Part shown: positions 27,933 to 37,299 of the stretch, in pieces | How the letters are laid out: the number at the start of each line of letters is the position of its first letter | Position numbering within the stretch: the first letter of the stretch is position 1 | Source: Rhodobacter sp. | GTDB lineage: Bacteria > Pseudomonadota > Alphaproteobacteria > Rhodobacterales > Rhodobacteraceae | DNA length: 58,661 bases | Assembly: GCA_020250125.1 (NCBI GenBank) | Contig: JADCEL010000032.1 | Location: 1-58,661, forward strand | Direction of reading: 5' to 3' | Position numbers and translations under genes: made by a program | The notes under the pieces: model-generated | What the model was told of the DNA's origin: nothing | The model's input: only the letters and a program-made list of their open reading frames with translations | The model's database searches: none

Positions 27933-28067
27933 TGGCGACCCGCGACATGTGTCCTGGGCGGCAGTCGACACCGGACTGCGTCAACAAAAGGTTAGCGCAC
28001 CGCGCGACCGGACGGGCGATTGGGGGGCCGCAGCCCGGGATGCCGAAGCCCCCGCTTGTCCGGGGCC

Positions 28068-28931
28068 TTATCTGCCCCCCACATCACCCCCGTAATCACC
28101 CGCCGAATGCCGCTCGCGCAGCTGGTCTTCCGCCGGCCCCCAGGTGCGGTTCACGCGGCGGCCGCGCTGCACCGCCGGACGGGCGGCAATCTCGGCGGCC
28201 CAGCGCTGCACATGGGCATAGCTGGCGACATCGAGGAATTCGGCGGCATTGGCATAGGACTGATTGAGCACAAGCGCGCCATACCACGACCAGATCGCGA
28301 TATCGGCGATGGTATAGCTCTCGCCCGCAATGAAGCGCCGGTCGGCCAGCTGACGGTCCAGCACGTCAAGCTGGCGCTTCACCTCCATCGCGTAGCGGTT
28401 GATCGGGTATTCGAGCTTCTCCGGCGCATAGGTAAAGAAATGCCCGAAGCCACCGCCCAGGAACGGCGCTGATCCCATCTGCCAGAACAGCCAGTTCAGG
28501 CATTCCGTCTGTTCTTCGGGACCGGTGCCCAGGAAGGCGTCGAACCTGCGGGCAAGGTACAGCAGGATGGCACCGGATTCAAAGACCCGGCGCGGTGGTG
28601 TCACGGTGGTGTCAAGCAGCGCCGGGATTTTCGAGTTGGGATTGACCGCAACAAAGCCGCTGCCGAATTGGTCGCCCTTGCCGATATCGATCAGCCAGGC
28701 GTCATATTCGGCCCCGGCGTGACCCGCCGCCAGCAGCTCTTCCAGCAGGATGGTCACCTTGATGCCATTCGGGGTGGCCAGCGAATACAGCTGGAACGGA
28801 TGCTGCCCCAGGGGAAGCGCCTTGTCATGCGTCGCTCCCGCGACGGGCCGGTTGGTTTTGGCAAAAGCGCCGCCATTCGTCTTGTCCCAGGTCCAGACCC
28901 GCGGCGGAACATAGGGTTTCGTTTCAGTCAT
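28068..28931 (-). CDS. yghU: YghU-type glutathione S-transferase family protein
   Basis: A 287-residue protein of the YghU/nu-class glutathione transferases, which bind two glutathione molecules and reduce disulfides or organic peroxides. It opens with the typical long N-terminal extension (YVPPRVWTWDKTNGGAFAKTNRPVAG) before the thioredoxin-like domain (LYSLATPNGIKVTILLEEL; NPNSKIPALLDT; VFESGAILLYLARRF), then the all-helical C-terminal domain with FIAGESYTIADIAIWSWYG. Monocistronic by spacing. A GC-rich imperfect hairpin (about 28008-28064) downstream may terminate it. Confidence 0.93.
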   Translation of the reverse strand: MTETKPYVPPRVWTWDKTNGGAFAKTNRPVAGATHDKALPLGQHPFQLYSLATPNGIKVTILLEELLAAGHAGAEYDAWLIDIGKGDQFGSGFVAVNPNSKIPALLDTTVTPPRRVFESGAILLYLARRFDAFLGTGPEEQTECLNWLFWQMGSAPFLGGGFGHFFTYAPEKLEYPINRYAMEVKRQLDVLDRQLADRRFIAGESYTIADIAIWSWYGALVLNQSYANAAEFLDVASYAHVQRWAAEIAARPAVQRGRRVNRTWGPAEDQLRERHSAGDYGGDVGGR

Positions 28932-29066
28932 CGGGCCGCCTTTCCTGCAACGGGGTGAAATGCACTTGTGCGGCAGGCGGTGATTGCGCCTTGCGCTGCC
29001 CTTCCATGCGCCGCAAAGCCCGCCTTTGCAAGCCGGTCTTCCGCCGCAAGCGGTGCCACAGGCACC

Positions 29067-29726
29067 TCAGATCAGCGCCACCAGACGCGCCGCTTCGGCG
29101 CGGGGATCGGCAAGCCTGGTTCGGTCTTCGCCGGGGAAGAAACGGGCGCGGGTGGCCGTGGGCATGGGGGCAGGGGTTTCGATCAGCACGCGCGGGCCGG
29201 TCCGGAGGGTTTCGGCCTGCCAGCTGCGGGCCAGTGCGATCTGGGCCGCCTTGGTGGCACCGTAGGCACCGAAAAACGGCTGTCCGCCGCGCGGATCGTC
29301 CAGAAACAGCGCCGTTCCTTTTTCGGCGGCCCGCAGCAGCGGTTCCACCATCGGAATCAGCAGGCCGGTGGCGGCAAGATTGATTGTAATCGACTTCTCC
29401 CAGTCCCTGGCGTCCAGATGCGCCGCCGGGGCCAAGGGGGCGGCATGCACGGCGCTGTGTACCCACAGGTCGGCGCGGCCCCAGCGGTCATGCACCGACA
29501 GGCACAGATGGCGCATGGCATCGTCCCGGGTCACATCCATCGGGGCCAGTGTCACCGCGCCGCCGCCCGGCTGGCGGTTTGCCTTGATGCGGTCATCCAG
29601 CTCTTCCAGGGCCCCCACGGTGCGGGCCACGGCCACCACATGCCAGCCGCGCGCGGCAAGCTCTTCTGCCATGGCGGCACCCAGCCCGCGCGAGGCACCG
29701 GTGATGAGGGCGATCTTCTGGGACAT
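29067..29726 (-). CDS. Short-chain dehydrogenase/reductase family protein
   Basis: A 219-residue SDR with the nucleotide-binding loop LITGASRGLGAAMAEELAARG at the N-terminus and the active-site Tyr and Lys in FGAYGATKAAQIALA. The serine normally found about 13 residues before the Tyr appears replaced within LDDPRGGQPFFGAYG, so catalytic competence is uncertain. Genes of this kind directly follow purF in many Rhodobacterales. It is read leftward after purF, with a dispersed repeat in the 101-bp gap. Confidence 0.85.
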   Translation of the reverse strand: MSQKIALITGASRGLGAAMAEELAARGWHVVAVARTVGALEELDDRIKANRQPGGGAVTLAPMDVTRDDAMRHLCLSVHDRWGRADLWVHSAVHAAPLAPAAHLDARDWEKSITINLAATGLLIPMVEPLLRAAEKGTALFLDDPRGGQPFFGAYGATKAAQIALARSWQAETLRTGPRVLIETPAPMPTATRARFFPGEDRTRLADPRAEAARLVALI

Positions 29727-29760
29727 GACAGGCGGACCTTGGCGCTTTGCGGGGCGCGCC

Positions 29761-29812
29761 GGGGGCTGTCTGCCCCCCCGGACCCCCCGAGGATATGTGT
29801 GAACAGAAGATG
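29761..29812 (+). repeat. Dispersed hairpin plus GGATATGTGTGAACAGAAGA element (copy 5)
   Basis: GGGGGC-TGTCT-GCCCCC (29761-29777) is identical to the hairpin at 13569, followed by CCCCGAGGATATGTGTGAACAGAAGATGA. It lies between two minus-strand genes (purF upstream and the SDR downstream) but the motif reads on the plus strand. Confidence 0.7.
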
Positions 29813-29827
29813 ATCAGCGGCTGGGGG

Positions 29828-31291
29828 CTATCCGGCGGCCTTCATCCGGAAGCCTTCTTCGATCTTGTCCGATGGCGCGACCGGATATTCACCCGAAAAG
29901 CAGGCATCGCAGTATTGCGGCGCATCCGGGTTGCGGCCCCCGACCTGGCCGACCGCGCGGTACAGGCCATTCAGTGTGATGAATTTCAGGCTGGTGACCC
30001 CGATCCAGTCGCGCATCTCGTCTTCGGACATGTTGGCGGCCAGCAGCTTGGCGCGTTCCGGGGTGTCGACACCGTAGAAACACGGCCAGGACGTGGGGGG
30101 CGAGGCGATGCGGAAGTGAACCTCGGCTGCGCCTGCGTCCAGGATCATGTCCTTGATCTTGCGGCTGGTGGTGCCGCGCACGACCGAATCGTCGACCAGG
30201 ATGACCCGCTTGCCCTTGATGAGCGCGCGGTTGACGTTCAGCTTCAGGCGCACCCCCATGTTGCGGATGCTTTCGGTGGGTTCGATGAAGGTGCGGCCCA
30301 TGTATTGGTTGCGGATGATGCCCATGGCATAGGGAATGGCGGATTCCTGGCTGAAGCCGATGGCGGCGGGCGTGCCGCTATCGGGAACCGGGCAGACCAG
30401 ATCGGCCTCTACAGGTGCTTCCCGCGCCAGTTCCACCCCGATCTGGCGGCGGGTCTCATAGACCGACCGCCCGCCCAGGATGCTGTCGGGACGCGAGAAA
30501 TAGACATGTTCGAAAATGCAGAAGCGGGGGGACCTGCGTTCGAAGGGGAACATGCTTTCGACCCTGCCGTTCTCGATCACCACCATTTCGCCGGGGGCGA
30601 TTTCGCGGATGAATTCGGCCCCGATGATGTCCAGCCCGCAGGTCTCGGACGACAGAACCCAGGCGTCATCGCCGACGCGGCCCAGAACCAGCGGGCGCAC
30701 GCCAAGCGCATCGCGCACACCGATCAGCTTGGTGCGGGTCATCGCCACGATGCTGAACGCGCCTTCGACACGGCGCAGCGCATCCTTGATCCGTTCCGAG
30801 ATGTTCTTCTGGATCGAGCGGGCCATCAGGTGGATGATGCATTCGCTGTCCGACGAGGATTGAAAGATCGAGCCGCGTTCGATCAGCTCGCGGCGGAGCG
30901 CCGCCGCATTGGTCAGGTTGCCGTTATGGGCAATGGCGGCCCCGCCCATCGAGAATTCGCCGAAAAAGGGCTGAACGTCGCGGATCGCGGTGGCCCCTTT
31001 GGCCCCAGCGGTGGAATAGCGCACATGGCCGATCGCCAGCGCGCCCGGCAGCGTGTCCATCACCGAAGGGTTGGTGAAACTGTCGCGCACATAGCCAAAG
31101 CGGCGGGCCGAGTTGAACCCGGTGGCAGGATCGTAAGACACGATGCCGCCCGCCTCCTGGCCGCGGTGCTGCAGGGCGTGCATGCCAAGCGCCACGAAGT
31201 TCGCGGCATCGGCAACGCCGATCACGCCGAAGACCCCGCATTCCTCTTTCAGCCTGTCGTCGTCAAAGGGGTGGGGCAGGAAGGGGCGCAT
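29828..31291 (-). CDS. purF: Amidophosphoribosyltransferase
   Basis: PurF catalyses the committed step of purine synthesis, transferring ammonia from glutamine to PRPP. The ATG at 31291 gives 487 residues. A short propeptide ends before the nucleophile Cys in KEECGVFGVIG; later come AIAHNGNLTN, SDSECIIHLMARS and the PRPP-binding loop RVILVDDSVVRGTTSRKI. An in-frame start at 31357 would add 22 unconserved residues. It follows cvpA after 106 bp, the classic cvpA-purF linkage. Confidence 0.97.
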   Translation of the reverse strand: MRPFLPHPFDDDRLKEECGVFGVIGVADAANFVALGMHALQHRGQEAGGIVSYDPATGFNSARRFGYVRDSFTNPSVMDTLPGALAIGHVRYSTAGAKGATAIRDVQPFFGEFSMGGAAIAHNGNLTNAAALRRELIERGSIFQSSSDSECIIHLMARSIQKNISERIKDALRRVEGAFSIVAMTRTKLIGVRDALGVRPLVLGRVGDDAWVLSSETCGLDIIGAEFIREIAPGEMVVIENGRVESMFPFERRSPRFCIFEHVYFSRPDSILGGRSVYETRRQIGVELAREAPVEADLVCPVPDSGTPAAIGFSQESAIPYAMGIIRNQYMGRTFIEPTESIRNMGVRLKLNVNRALIKGKRVILVDDSVVRGTTSRKIKDMILDAGAAEVHFRIASPPTSWPCFYGVDTPERAKLLAANMSEDEMRDWIGVTSLKFITLNGLYRAVGQVGGRNPDAPQYCDACFSGEYPVAPSDKIEEGFRMKAAG

Positions 31292-31397
31292 CGGGCGGAC
31301 TTTCCGATTCCGGGGGCGTGTCAGCCCCCGTTTAGGGGCAGCCGACCGCAGAGTCACGGGGGGTCGTGCCGCGCCTGTGCCAAAATGGGGATGCCGG

Positions 31398-32060
31398 TCA
31401 GTTTGCGGGCGCTGCCGGTTCCGCCGGTTCCGCCGGTTCTGCCGGTGCGGCCGGGGCAGGGGCCGCCCCGGGCGCGGGCGGCGCGGCCGGATCGACAGGC
31501 TCTGCAGGCGCGCCGCAGGAACCGGTCAGTTCCTCATAGCGCTCGACGATCCAGCCGGGCGCATCTTCGGGCACCGCCTTGTTCAGGCTGTCCTGGAACG
31601 AGGCGAAAACCTTGGCCGAGCGCGAATTGTCAACCGCAGGCACCGTTTCGGCGGCCACGGCGCGGTCATAGACGATGAAGGCCACCGCCACCAGCAGCAC
31701 GCCGCGCACGACCCCGAAGAGGAACCCGAGCGCCTGATCCAGCCCGCCCAGCACCGAACGCTGCACCGCCAAGGAAAGCAGCGGTGTGAACAGAGCCATC
31801 ACCACAAGCCCAAGCGCAAAGACCGCAGCAAAGGCGGCGATGATCGACAATTCGCAGCTTTCCGACAGGAAGGGGCCGACGACGGGCAGTTCCCTGACCA
31901 GGGGTTCGGCCCTTGGGGCGAAGACATAGGCCAGAACGGCCGCCCCGACCCAACCGGCAATCGCCAGGGATTCGCGGACAAGACCGCGGGAATAGGCCAG
32001 GATTGCCGACAGCACTATGACGGCGGCCACGATGCCGTCAATGTAGGTGAAGCCTTCCAT
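31398..32060 (-). CDS. cvpA: CvpA family membrane protein
   Basis: A 220-residue inner-membrane protein of the CvpA (colicin V production) family with about four transmembrane segments, starting MEGFTYIDGIVAAVIVLSA. The ATG at 32060 has GGGAG six bases upstream and is preferred to a TTG two codons before it. The last 40 residues form a low-complexity Pro/Ala/Glu tail (repeats of PAEPAEPA), unlike the compact C-terminus of enterobacterial CvpA. The molecular role of CvpA is still poorly defined; it is linked to purF here as in many proteobacteria. Confidence 0.93.
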   Translation of the reverse strand: MEGFTYIDGIVAAVIVLSAILAYSRGLVRESLAIAGWVGAAVLAYVFAPRAEPLVRELPVVGPFLSESCELSIIAAFAAVFALGLVVMALFTPLLSLAVQRSVLGGLDQALGFLFGVVRGVLLVAVAFIVYDRAVAAETVPAVDNSRSAKVFASFQDSLNKAVPEDAPGWIVERYEELTGSCGAPAEPVDPAAPPAPGAAPAPAAPAEPAEPAEPAAPAN

Positions 32061-32078
32061 TCCCAACTCCCGCAGGGC

Positions 32079-33437
32079 TTATCGGGGCCCGAACATTTCA
32101 CCGACGAATGCCGTAAGGTCGGGCATCTGGCGGATCCGCATTCCTTCTGCCGGCCCCGGTTTGGACCGCGACGGCAAGGTCGCCTGTGAAAAACCAAGTT
32201 TCGACGCCTCTTTCAACCGGTTTTCGGTCTGGCTTGCCGGACGCAGGGCACCCGACAGGCTGATTTCGCCGAAAAGCACCATGTCTGGCGGAATTGCCAC
32301 ATCCTCTCTTGCGGAAAGCAGCGCCCCCGCAATGGCCAGATCCGCCGCCGGTTCGCCGATGCGCATGCCGCCGGCCACGTTGAGAAAAACGTCCTGCCCG
32401 GCAAAGGGAATGCCGCAGCGCGCCTCGAGCACCGCCAGAATCGTGGACAGGCGTCCCGAATCCACCCCCACGACGGTCCGGCGTGGCGTACCCAGGGTCG
32501 AGGGCGCGACGAGCGCCTGAATCTCGGTCAGCACCGGACGCGAGCCTTCCATGCCGGCGAACACCACCGATCCGGGGGCGGGCCGGTCGCGGTCGGACAG
32601 GAAAAGGGCAGAGGGGTTCGTCACCTGGGCCAGGCCGTCGCCCGTCATTTCGAAAACGCCGATCTCGTCCGCCGGTCCGAAGCGGTTCTTGACCGCGCGC
32701 AGGATGCGGAACTGGTGGCCGCGCTCGCCCTCAAAGTAAAGCACGGTATCGACCATGTGTTCGACCACGCGGGGGCCGGCGATCTGGCCGTCCTTGGTCA
32801 CATGGCCCACCAGAATCACCGCCACCCCGCGCCGCTTGGCAAAGGTGACCAGCTCATGCGCGGCCGCGCGCACCTGGCTGACCGATCCCGGGGCGCTTTC
32901 CACGCTGTCAAGCCACATCGTCTGGATCGAATCGATCACCGCCAGCGCGGGGCGTTCGGCATCCAGCGTCGTCAGAATGTCGCGCAGGTTGGTCTCTGCC
33001 CCCAGGATCACCGGCGCATCCGACAGGCCAAGCCGCTGCGCCCGCATCCGGATCTGGGACGCGGCCTCTTCGCCGGAGATATACAGGCTCTTGCGGCCGG
33101 CGCGGGCAAAGCTGGCAGCGGCCTGCAGCAGAAGGGTGGATTTGCCGATGCCGGGATCGCCGCCCACCAGAATGGCCGAGGCCGGCACCAGGCCGCCGCC
33201 CAGAACACGGTCCAGCTCCTCCATCCCTGACGGGGCGCGCGGCGGCGGGGCGTCTTCTGCGGACAGATCGCTCAGCGCAATCGTGCGGCCCCTCGACCCC
33301 AGGGATTTTGGCGCGGTTGACAGCGGCACCTCTTCAATCACCGAATTCCACGCACCGCAGGCATCGCAGCGACCGGCCCATTTCGCATGGGCCGCCCCGC
33401 AGGCCGTGCAGGTGTAGGCGGGAGATGATCTTGCCAT
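32079..33437 (-). CDS. radA: DNA repair protein RadA
   Basis: RadA is a RecA-like branch-migration helicase acting in recombinational repair. The 452-residue protein contains the N-terminal zinc finger (CTACGAAHAKWAGRCDACGAW, two CxxC pairs), the Walker A loop VGGDPGIGKSTLLLQ, the family-specific KNRFGPADEIGVFEM, and a C-terminal Lon-like domain (GGMRIGEPAADLAIAGALLS). It ends 18 bp before cvpA, so radA-cvpA-purF are probably co-transcribed. Confidence 0.97.
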   Translation of the reverse strand: MARSSPAYTCTACGAAHAKWAGRCDACGAWNSVIEEVPLSTAPKSLGSRGRTIALSDLSAEDAPPPRAPSGMEELDRVLGGGLVPASAILVGGDPGIGKSTLLLQAAASFARAGRKSLYISGEEAASQIRMRAQRLGLSDAPVILGAETNLRDILTTLDAERPALAVIDSIQTMWLDSVESAPGSVSQVRAAAHELVTFAKRRGVAVILVGHVTKDGQIAGPRVVEHMVDTVLYFEGERGHQFRILRAVKNRFGPADEIGVFEMTGDGLAQVTNPSALFLSDRDRPAPGSVVFAGMEGSRPVLTEIQALVAPSTLGTPRRTVVGVDSGRLSTILAVLEARCGIPFAGQDVFLNVAGGMRIGEPAADLAIAGALLSAREDVAIPPDMVLFGEISLSGALRPASQTENRLKEASKLGFSQATLPSRSKPGPAEGMRIRQMPDLTAFVGEMFGPR

Positions 33438-33476
33438 GCGCCCTTCCTGCCCGATCCGGGGGCAGGCGGCAAGCTG

Positions 33477-33908
33477 TCAGCAGGGTGCGGGCCTGCTCTG
33501 CCAGCCGATGACCAGCGATGCCAGGATGCAGCCGGTAAACAGATACAGCCCCCAGGCCACTTCGACCGTGGCCAGACCCACGCCTTTGACCACCACGATG
33601 TAAAGCGCGATCAGGAAGACATCCGCCATCGCCAGCTTTCCCAGCAGGTGCAGGGCGGGCAAGGCGCGCGGCGACAGCAGGCCAAAGTGCAGCAGGGCCA
33701 GACCGATGGTTTTCAGCCAGGGCGCGAAGATGGCCAGCACGGTGACCAGCAGGGCAAGGACGGCATCCGTCCGCCACAGCGCCTGCAGGCCGGTGATGAC
33801 AGAGATTTCTGAAAGGCCAAACAGGGGCAGCAGGCCGGCCCGCAGCAGCGGGGCGAACCAGGCCAGCGGGAACAGGATCAGCAGGGCAAGATTGGCGTAT
33901 CGCAGCAT
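33477..33908 (-). CDS. Paraquat-inducible protein A (PqiA)-like membrane protein
   Basis: A 143-residue protein from the ATG at 33908 (MLRYANLALLILFPLAW), with about four hydrophobic segments. The pattern FGLLSPRALPALHLLGKLAMADVFLIALYIV resembles one half of PqiA, whose members have roles in outer-membrane lipid transport together with MCE proteins. An ATG at 33920 is equally possible. In related genomes a PqiA-like gene sits between radA and the mlaF-mlaE genes; here about 3.4 kb of foreign-looking DNA separates it from mlaF. Confidence 0.75.
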   Translation of the reverse strand: MLRYANLALLILFPLAWFAPLLRAGLLPLFGLSEISVITGLQALWRTDAVLALLVTVLAIFAPWLKTIGLALLHFGLLSPRALPALHLLGKLAMADVFLIALYIVVVKGVGLATVEVAWGLYLFTGCILASLVIGWQSRPAPC

Positions 33909-34421
33909 GGCCGCCCGCATAGCGCAGGCAGGCCCGCGCGCCCAGTGTCTGCCTGTCTCAGGGCATTTCCCCGCCCCACGGATCCAGTCGCCAAGTGGTC
34001 TGGACACCCAGCCCCTTGATGTTGCCCTGACAGCACTGCAAGCGCAACGCATCCCCCGAATGGCGGAACGCACCGCACTGCGGCCATGGCAGGAACCAGG
34101 CAAAGGTCGGACCGGGGGTCATCTACCCGCTGCCCGAAGCTTGCGGTGCGGCTTGCCCGCTTCTTTCTCCAGAGAGTTTTGCCCTCATTCAACGCTCCCT
34201 TCGCCCGCGGTCATCGACAACCCACGGCGCGGAGCAGTGTTTCATTCGGGCTAAGCCTGCGAAGTGACGGATTGGTTACCTGCATGCCCTTCTGGTGAAC
34301 CTGCCGACCATCAGATGACTTGTCAAAGCCATAACTATCTGATTTGGAATGCACATTGAGACTTGAAAGGAACCTTGTCAGTTTGCCGAACTGTGCTATC
34401 CTTTCCATAAGGGGGGGGAAT
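33909..34421. other. 513-bp gap at the left edge of the protease islet
   Basis: No convincing gene or RNA is visible. GC content falls along the stretch, from about 33.9 to 34.4 kb, marking the left boundary of the islet. It ends with a run of eight G (34411-34418) just before the protease start codon, which doubles as a ribosome-binding region. I found no direct repeat shared with the right boundary (37118-37299). Confidence 0.5.
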
Positions 34422-35774
34422 ATGATTCAGCGATCAAAGCTATGGTGCATCCTGTTTGTTCTCGCTTTGTGCGGGCCCTCGACTGTTTTGGCGGCAACTT
34501 GTGGTACTGACCCGTTTCAAAGTTTGGGTGACGCGTGTAACCAAGCGCCAAGAACGGATGCAGGCGATCTCAAATTGGCGCAATCAACCCTGGCCGTTTC
34601 AGATGGCGATGCGGCCCCATCCCTTTCTTCGCAGGAATTGATGCAGCGAGCAAAGCAGAGACTGCGGGACTTTGGCCCACTCAACGATAATCAACCATCT
34701 CATGTTGCTTGGGAGATCGCGAGCATACTTCAGCTTATATTGGACACTGCTCCACAATCGCGCGAAGCATTGATGATCCGTCGCGGGCAGATTGCGGGAT
34801 TTGATCTGTCGGTTCTGCAAGTGCTTGCCCGGCGCTGGGCGCAAGATAATCCAGAATTGGTTGAATCAGAAGGTCAGATTAACCTAGTGAGCGATTCGAA
34901 GCACTCCAAGAATGAAAGTTCAGCGGTAGTCAGTTGGTTGTCTGCCAAACCTGTCGTGGATGCCAGTGTGGCAACCGAAATGACCGCGCAAGCTCCCGAT
35001 ACGACGGCGACTGGCGTCGCGCCCCTTCGTTTGTCATCGCGCGATCACTTTGATTTTCGAAAGAAGACAACGGTGTTGGTGATACAGTTAGCACCGCTGC
35101 GAAATGGCGTCTTGCAGTGGTTTTCACACGGAACAGGATCGTTCATCGGTCCTAACCTTGTACTTACCAATACGCATGTTGTAGAAGAGAGCCCCGGTGT
35201 TCTAGGTCATTCGTTCCTGCTTGTAAACCAATCCTTGGGGATAAGTCGCGCAATTGTACTGGCACGGGGGCGAGACGCTAGCAAGCAGGGAGTAGATGTT
35301 GCCGTTTTGCAGGTCTTGGATTTCGTTTCGCCGAATTACTTGCAGCTAAGCGATCAAGTTCGGGAGGGTGATCAGGCTGTGTTGGCTGGCTATCCTGGGA
35401 AGCTGAGTGATTTCGATAAGGCTTTCTTGGATCTGCAGAGCCGCGTAAACTCAGGGGTTGTTCCGACCAAGGAGAGCATCCCAGTTCCCAAATTTTCTAG
35501 CGGCGCAGTCCAAAGTGTCTTTACAAAAATGGACACCGACCTTGAATCCCTTTCGGCGGATTTAGAGGTCGCCGCTGGGGCGAGTGGGTCGGCATTGACT
35601 AATGACTGTGGCCAGATGATCGCTGTGGTTCACTCCACAACGACGGCCCTGATGGACGACGAGGGGTACGTTGATGCGGCGATGTATAGTATTTCTGTCA
35701 CGTCGCGAGAGGTGATGAAGTGGCTTGAGAGCGCACGGATTCCTTTTGAGCGGGTATCTTCGCCATGTGAGTAG
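34422..35774 (+). CDS. Secreted trypsin-like serine protease
   Basis: The ATG at 34422 gives 450 residues with a Sec signal peptide (MIQRSKLWCILFVLALCGPS..., cleavage near residue 25). The C-terminal half is a trypsin-like (DegP/S1-type) domain: catalytic His in LVLTNTHVVEES, Asp in GVDVAVLQV and Ser in AAGASGSALTND. The N-terminal 200 residues are unassigned. No PDZ domain is visible. Codon use and GC (about half AT) differ from the surrounding core genes. It is followed 53 bp later by a second exported protein with which it is probably co-transcribed. Confidence 0.85.
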   Translation: MIQRSKLWCILFVLALCGPSTVLAATCGTDPFQSLGDACNQAPRTDAGDLKLAQSTLAVSDGDAAPSLSSQELMQRAKQRLRDFGPLNDNQPSHVAWEIASILQLILDTAPQSREALMIRRGQIAGFDLSVLQVLARRWAQDNPELVESEGQINLVSDSKHSKNESSAVVSWLSAKPVVDASVATEMTAQAPDTTATGVAPLRLSSRDHFDFRKKTTVLVIQLAPLRNGVLQWFSHGTGSFIGPNLVLTNTHVVEESPGVLGHSFLLVNQSLGISRAIVLARGRDASKQGVDVAVLQVLDFVSPNYLQLSDQVREGDQAVLAGYPGKLSDFDKAFLDLQSRVNSGVVPTKESIPVPKFSSGAVQSVFTKMDTDLESLSADLEVAAGASGSALTNDCGQMIAVVHSTTTALMDDEGYVDAAMYSISVTSREVMKWLESARIPFERVSSPCE

Positions 35775-35827
35775 GGTCTTTGGCGCGTAGCTCTTTGGGT
35801 CGCGGGAAGGTTTGTGGATAGGGGGCA

Positions 35828-37117
35828 ATGATGAACAGGTCTCACTTCAACGCAGTTCTACTGATTTCGGCGATCGGGATCGCGTCGCCTGCGCAACGGG
35901 CCGTCGCTGAGGATGGCTTTATTGGAGGCGTCATCGGTGGAGTTATCGGCGGTATAATTGGCGGCGAAATTGCCAAGAGCAGCGGCGGTCAACCACAGGG
36001 CTCGTCTACAAAGCAGTCTAGATCGTCTACACGGCCATCCATGTCCGCCGAGCAGCGGGAAGAACAACGGCGCATTCAGGTTGCCTTGAATTCTTTGGGC
36101 TGCGATTCGGGCACCCCGGACGGTGTGTTTGGTCAGCGGACACGTCAAGCAATCGTTTGTTTCCAGGCAAAAGTCTCAGCACCCCAGACAGGCAAGCTTA
36201 CAATCGATGAAAAATCTGTGCTTCTGAGTGTTTATCAAGACGCGCAGACCGGGGGCAGCGGAGGGGGTACACCGACGAATGCCCCAGTTGTCATGGGCAC
36301 TGGAGCAGGCGCTTTGTTTGCTACACTGCAGAATAGTGGAGCATTGACGCAGTCACCTGGTGCTGCTGCGGCACCTGTCGCTTCCACAACGCCTATAGCA
36401 CCGGCAGAAAACGCTGGATCAGCCAGCGCCGCAGAGATGGAAGTGCAAGCACCGACACAGCTTTCCGACACCCTGCCTTCTGCTATTTGTCCGAAGACAA
36501 GTTCTGGCAAGACTGCTTTGCCCGGTCTTGCTGCGCCCCTAACGTCAGCATTTGTTGGCGACATTCCCGCAGTTGGTTTTTGTGAACTGCGTGCTGCATT
36601 GATGGAGAAAGCGACAGTCCTTTTAGGGGAATACAACATGGTCGCCATCGATGTCCTGCCGACCTGTCGGTCGATTGCGACCGATCTAGAAGAGACACTT
36701 GCCTCTTTTGGTCAAGCGACGCCAAATGAAGCAATTCTTCTCGCGGAAAGTAAAGTAGCCGCGCGCGTGACCGATCCCGATGGAGCGGTGATTTCAGCGC
36801 GATTGTGCGCAGGTCTGGCCTACGCCGAAGAAGATCTTGGCCTTGCGAGCGCCATGGGGTTGTTTGGTGCCGCTGCTGGCGACCCGTCTTTGGTTGAATT
36901 GCTTGGGTGGCATCAAGCTTTTGGCTATTCTCAGCTTGGAGCAAATCGCGAGGCTGGTGCTGCCTGGCTTCGTGAAGCCGCAGATCAAATGGGCCAACTT
37001 GATGCTTCTCTGTTGCTGCTTGATCCGGCTGGTCGCACCGATAACCTACTGGCCGTTGCTGAGGTCTTGGCACCGACGACCAAGGCGGGAGTAGCTTTGC
37101 CCGGAATAGAAAACTGA
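35828..37117 (+). CDS. Exported glycine-zipper protein with peptidoglycan-binding-like domain
   Basis: A 429-residue protein with a signal peptide (residues 1-27, ending near AVAEDG), a glycine-zipper stretch (GGVIGGVIGGIIGGEIA, about 31-48) and a peptidoglycan-binding type 1 domain (IQVALNSLGCDSGTPDGVFGQRTRQAIVCFQ, about 78-110). A Thr/Ala-rich linker follows, and the C-terminal 200 residues are helical and unassigned, with ALFGA/SEL1-like spacing possible but not certain. Same lower GC as the protease before it. The pair may work in the envelope, with the protease as partner; no specific function is proven. Confidence 0.75.
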   Translation: MMNRSHFNAVLLISAIGIASPAQRAVAEDGFIGGVIGGVIGGIIGGEIAKSSGGQPQGSSTKQSRSSTRPSMSAEQREEQRRIQVALNSLGCDSGTPDGVFGQRTRQAIVCFQAKVSAPQTGKLTIDEKSVLLSVYQDAQTGGSGGGTPTNAPVVMGTGAGALFATLQNSGALTQSPGAAAAPVASTTPIAPAENAGSASAAEMEVQAPTQLSDTLPSAICPKTSSGKTALPGLAAPLTSAFVGDIPAVGFCELRAALMEKATVLLGEYNMVAIDVLPTCRSIATDLEETLASFGQATPNEAILLAESKVAARVTDPDGAVISARLCAGLAYAEEDLGLASAMGLFGAAAGDPSLVELLGWHQAFGYSQLGANREAGAAWLREAADQMGQLDASLLLLDPAGRTDNLLAVAEVLAPTTKAGVALPGIEN

Positions 37118-37299
37118 AGGTCTGAGAACACTTTGGGTCGCTGTTGATCGGCTTGGGGTCCATTGATCTGGTGGTGGTGTTGCGCCTCCCTCCCCCAGAA
37201 AGTTGTGATCCCCTGCATAAGGTAAGCAAAAGTCTGAACTCCAAACCACCCATAAGCCGACGTGATCTGAACATGGACAACATGTTGAGGTTCCCCGGC

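Noticed and set aside
33909..34421. Attachment-site direct repeats flanking the protease islet
   Set aside because: I compared the left and right margins by eye and found no shared sequence long enough to call.
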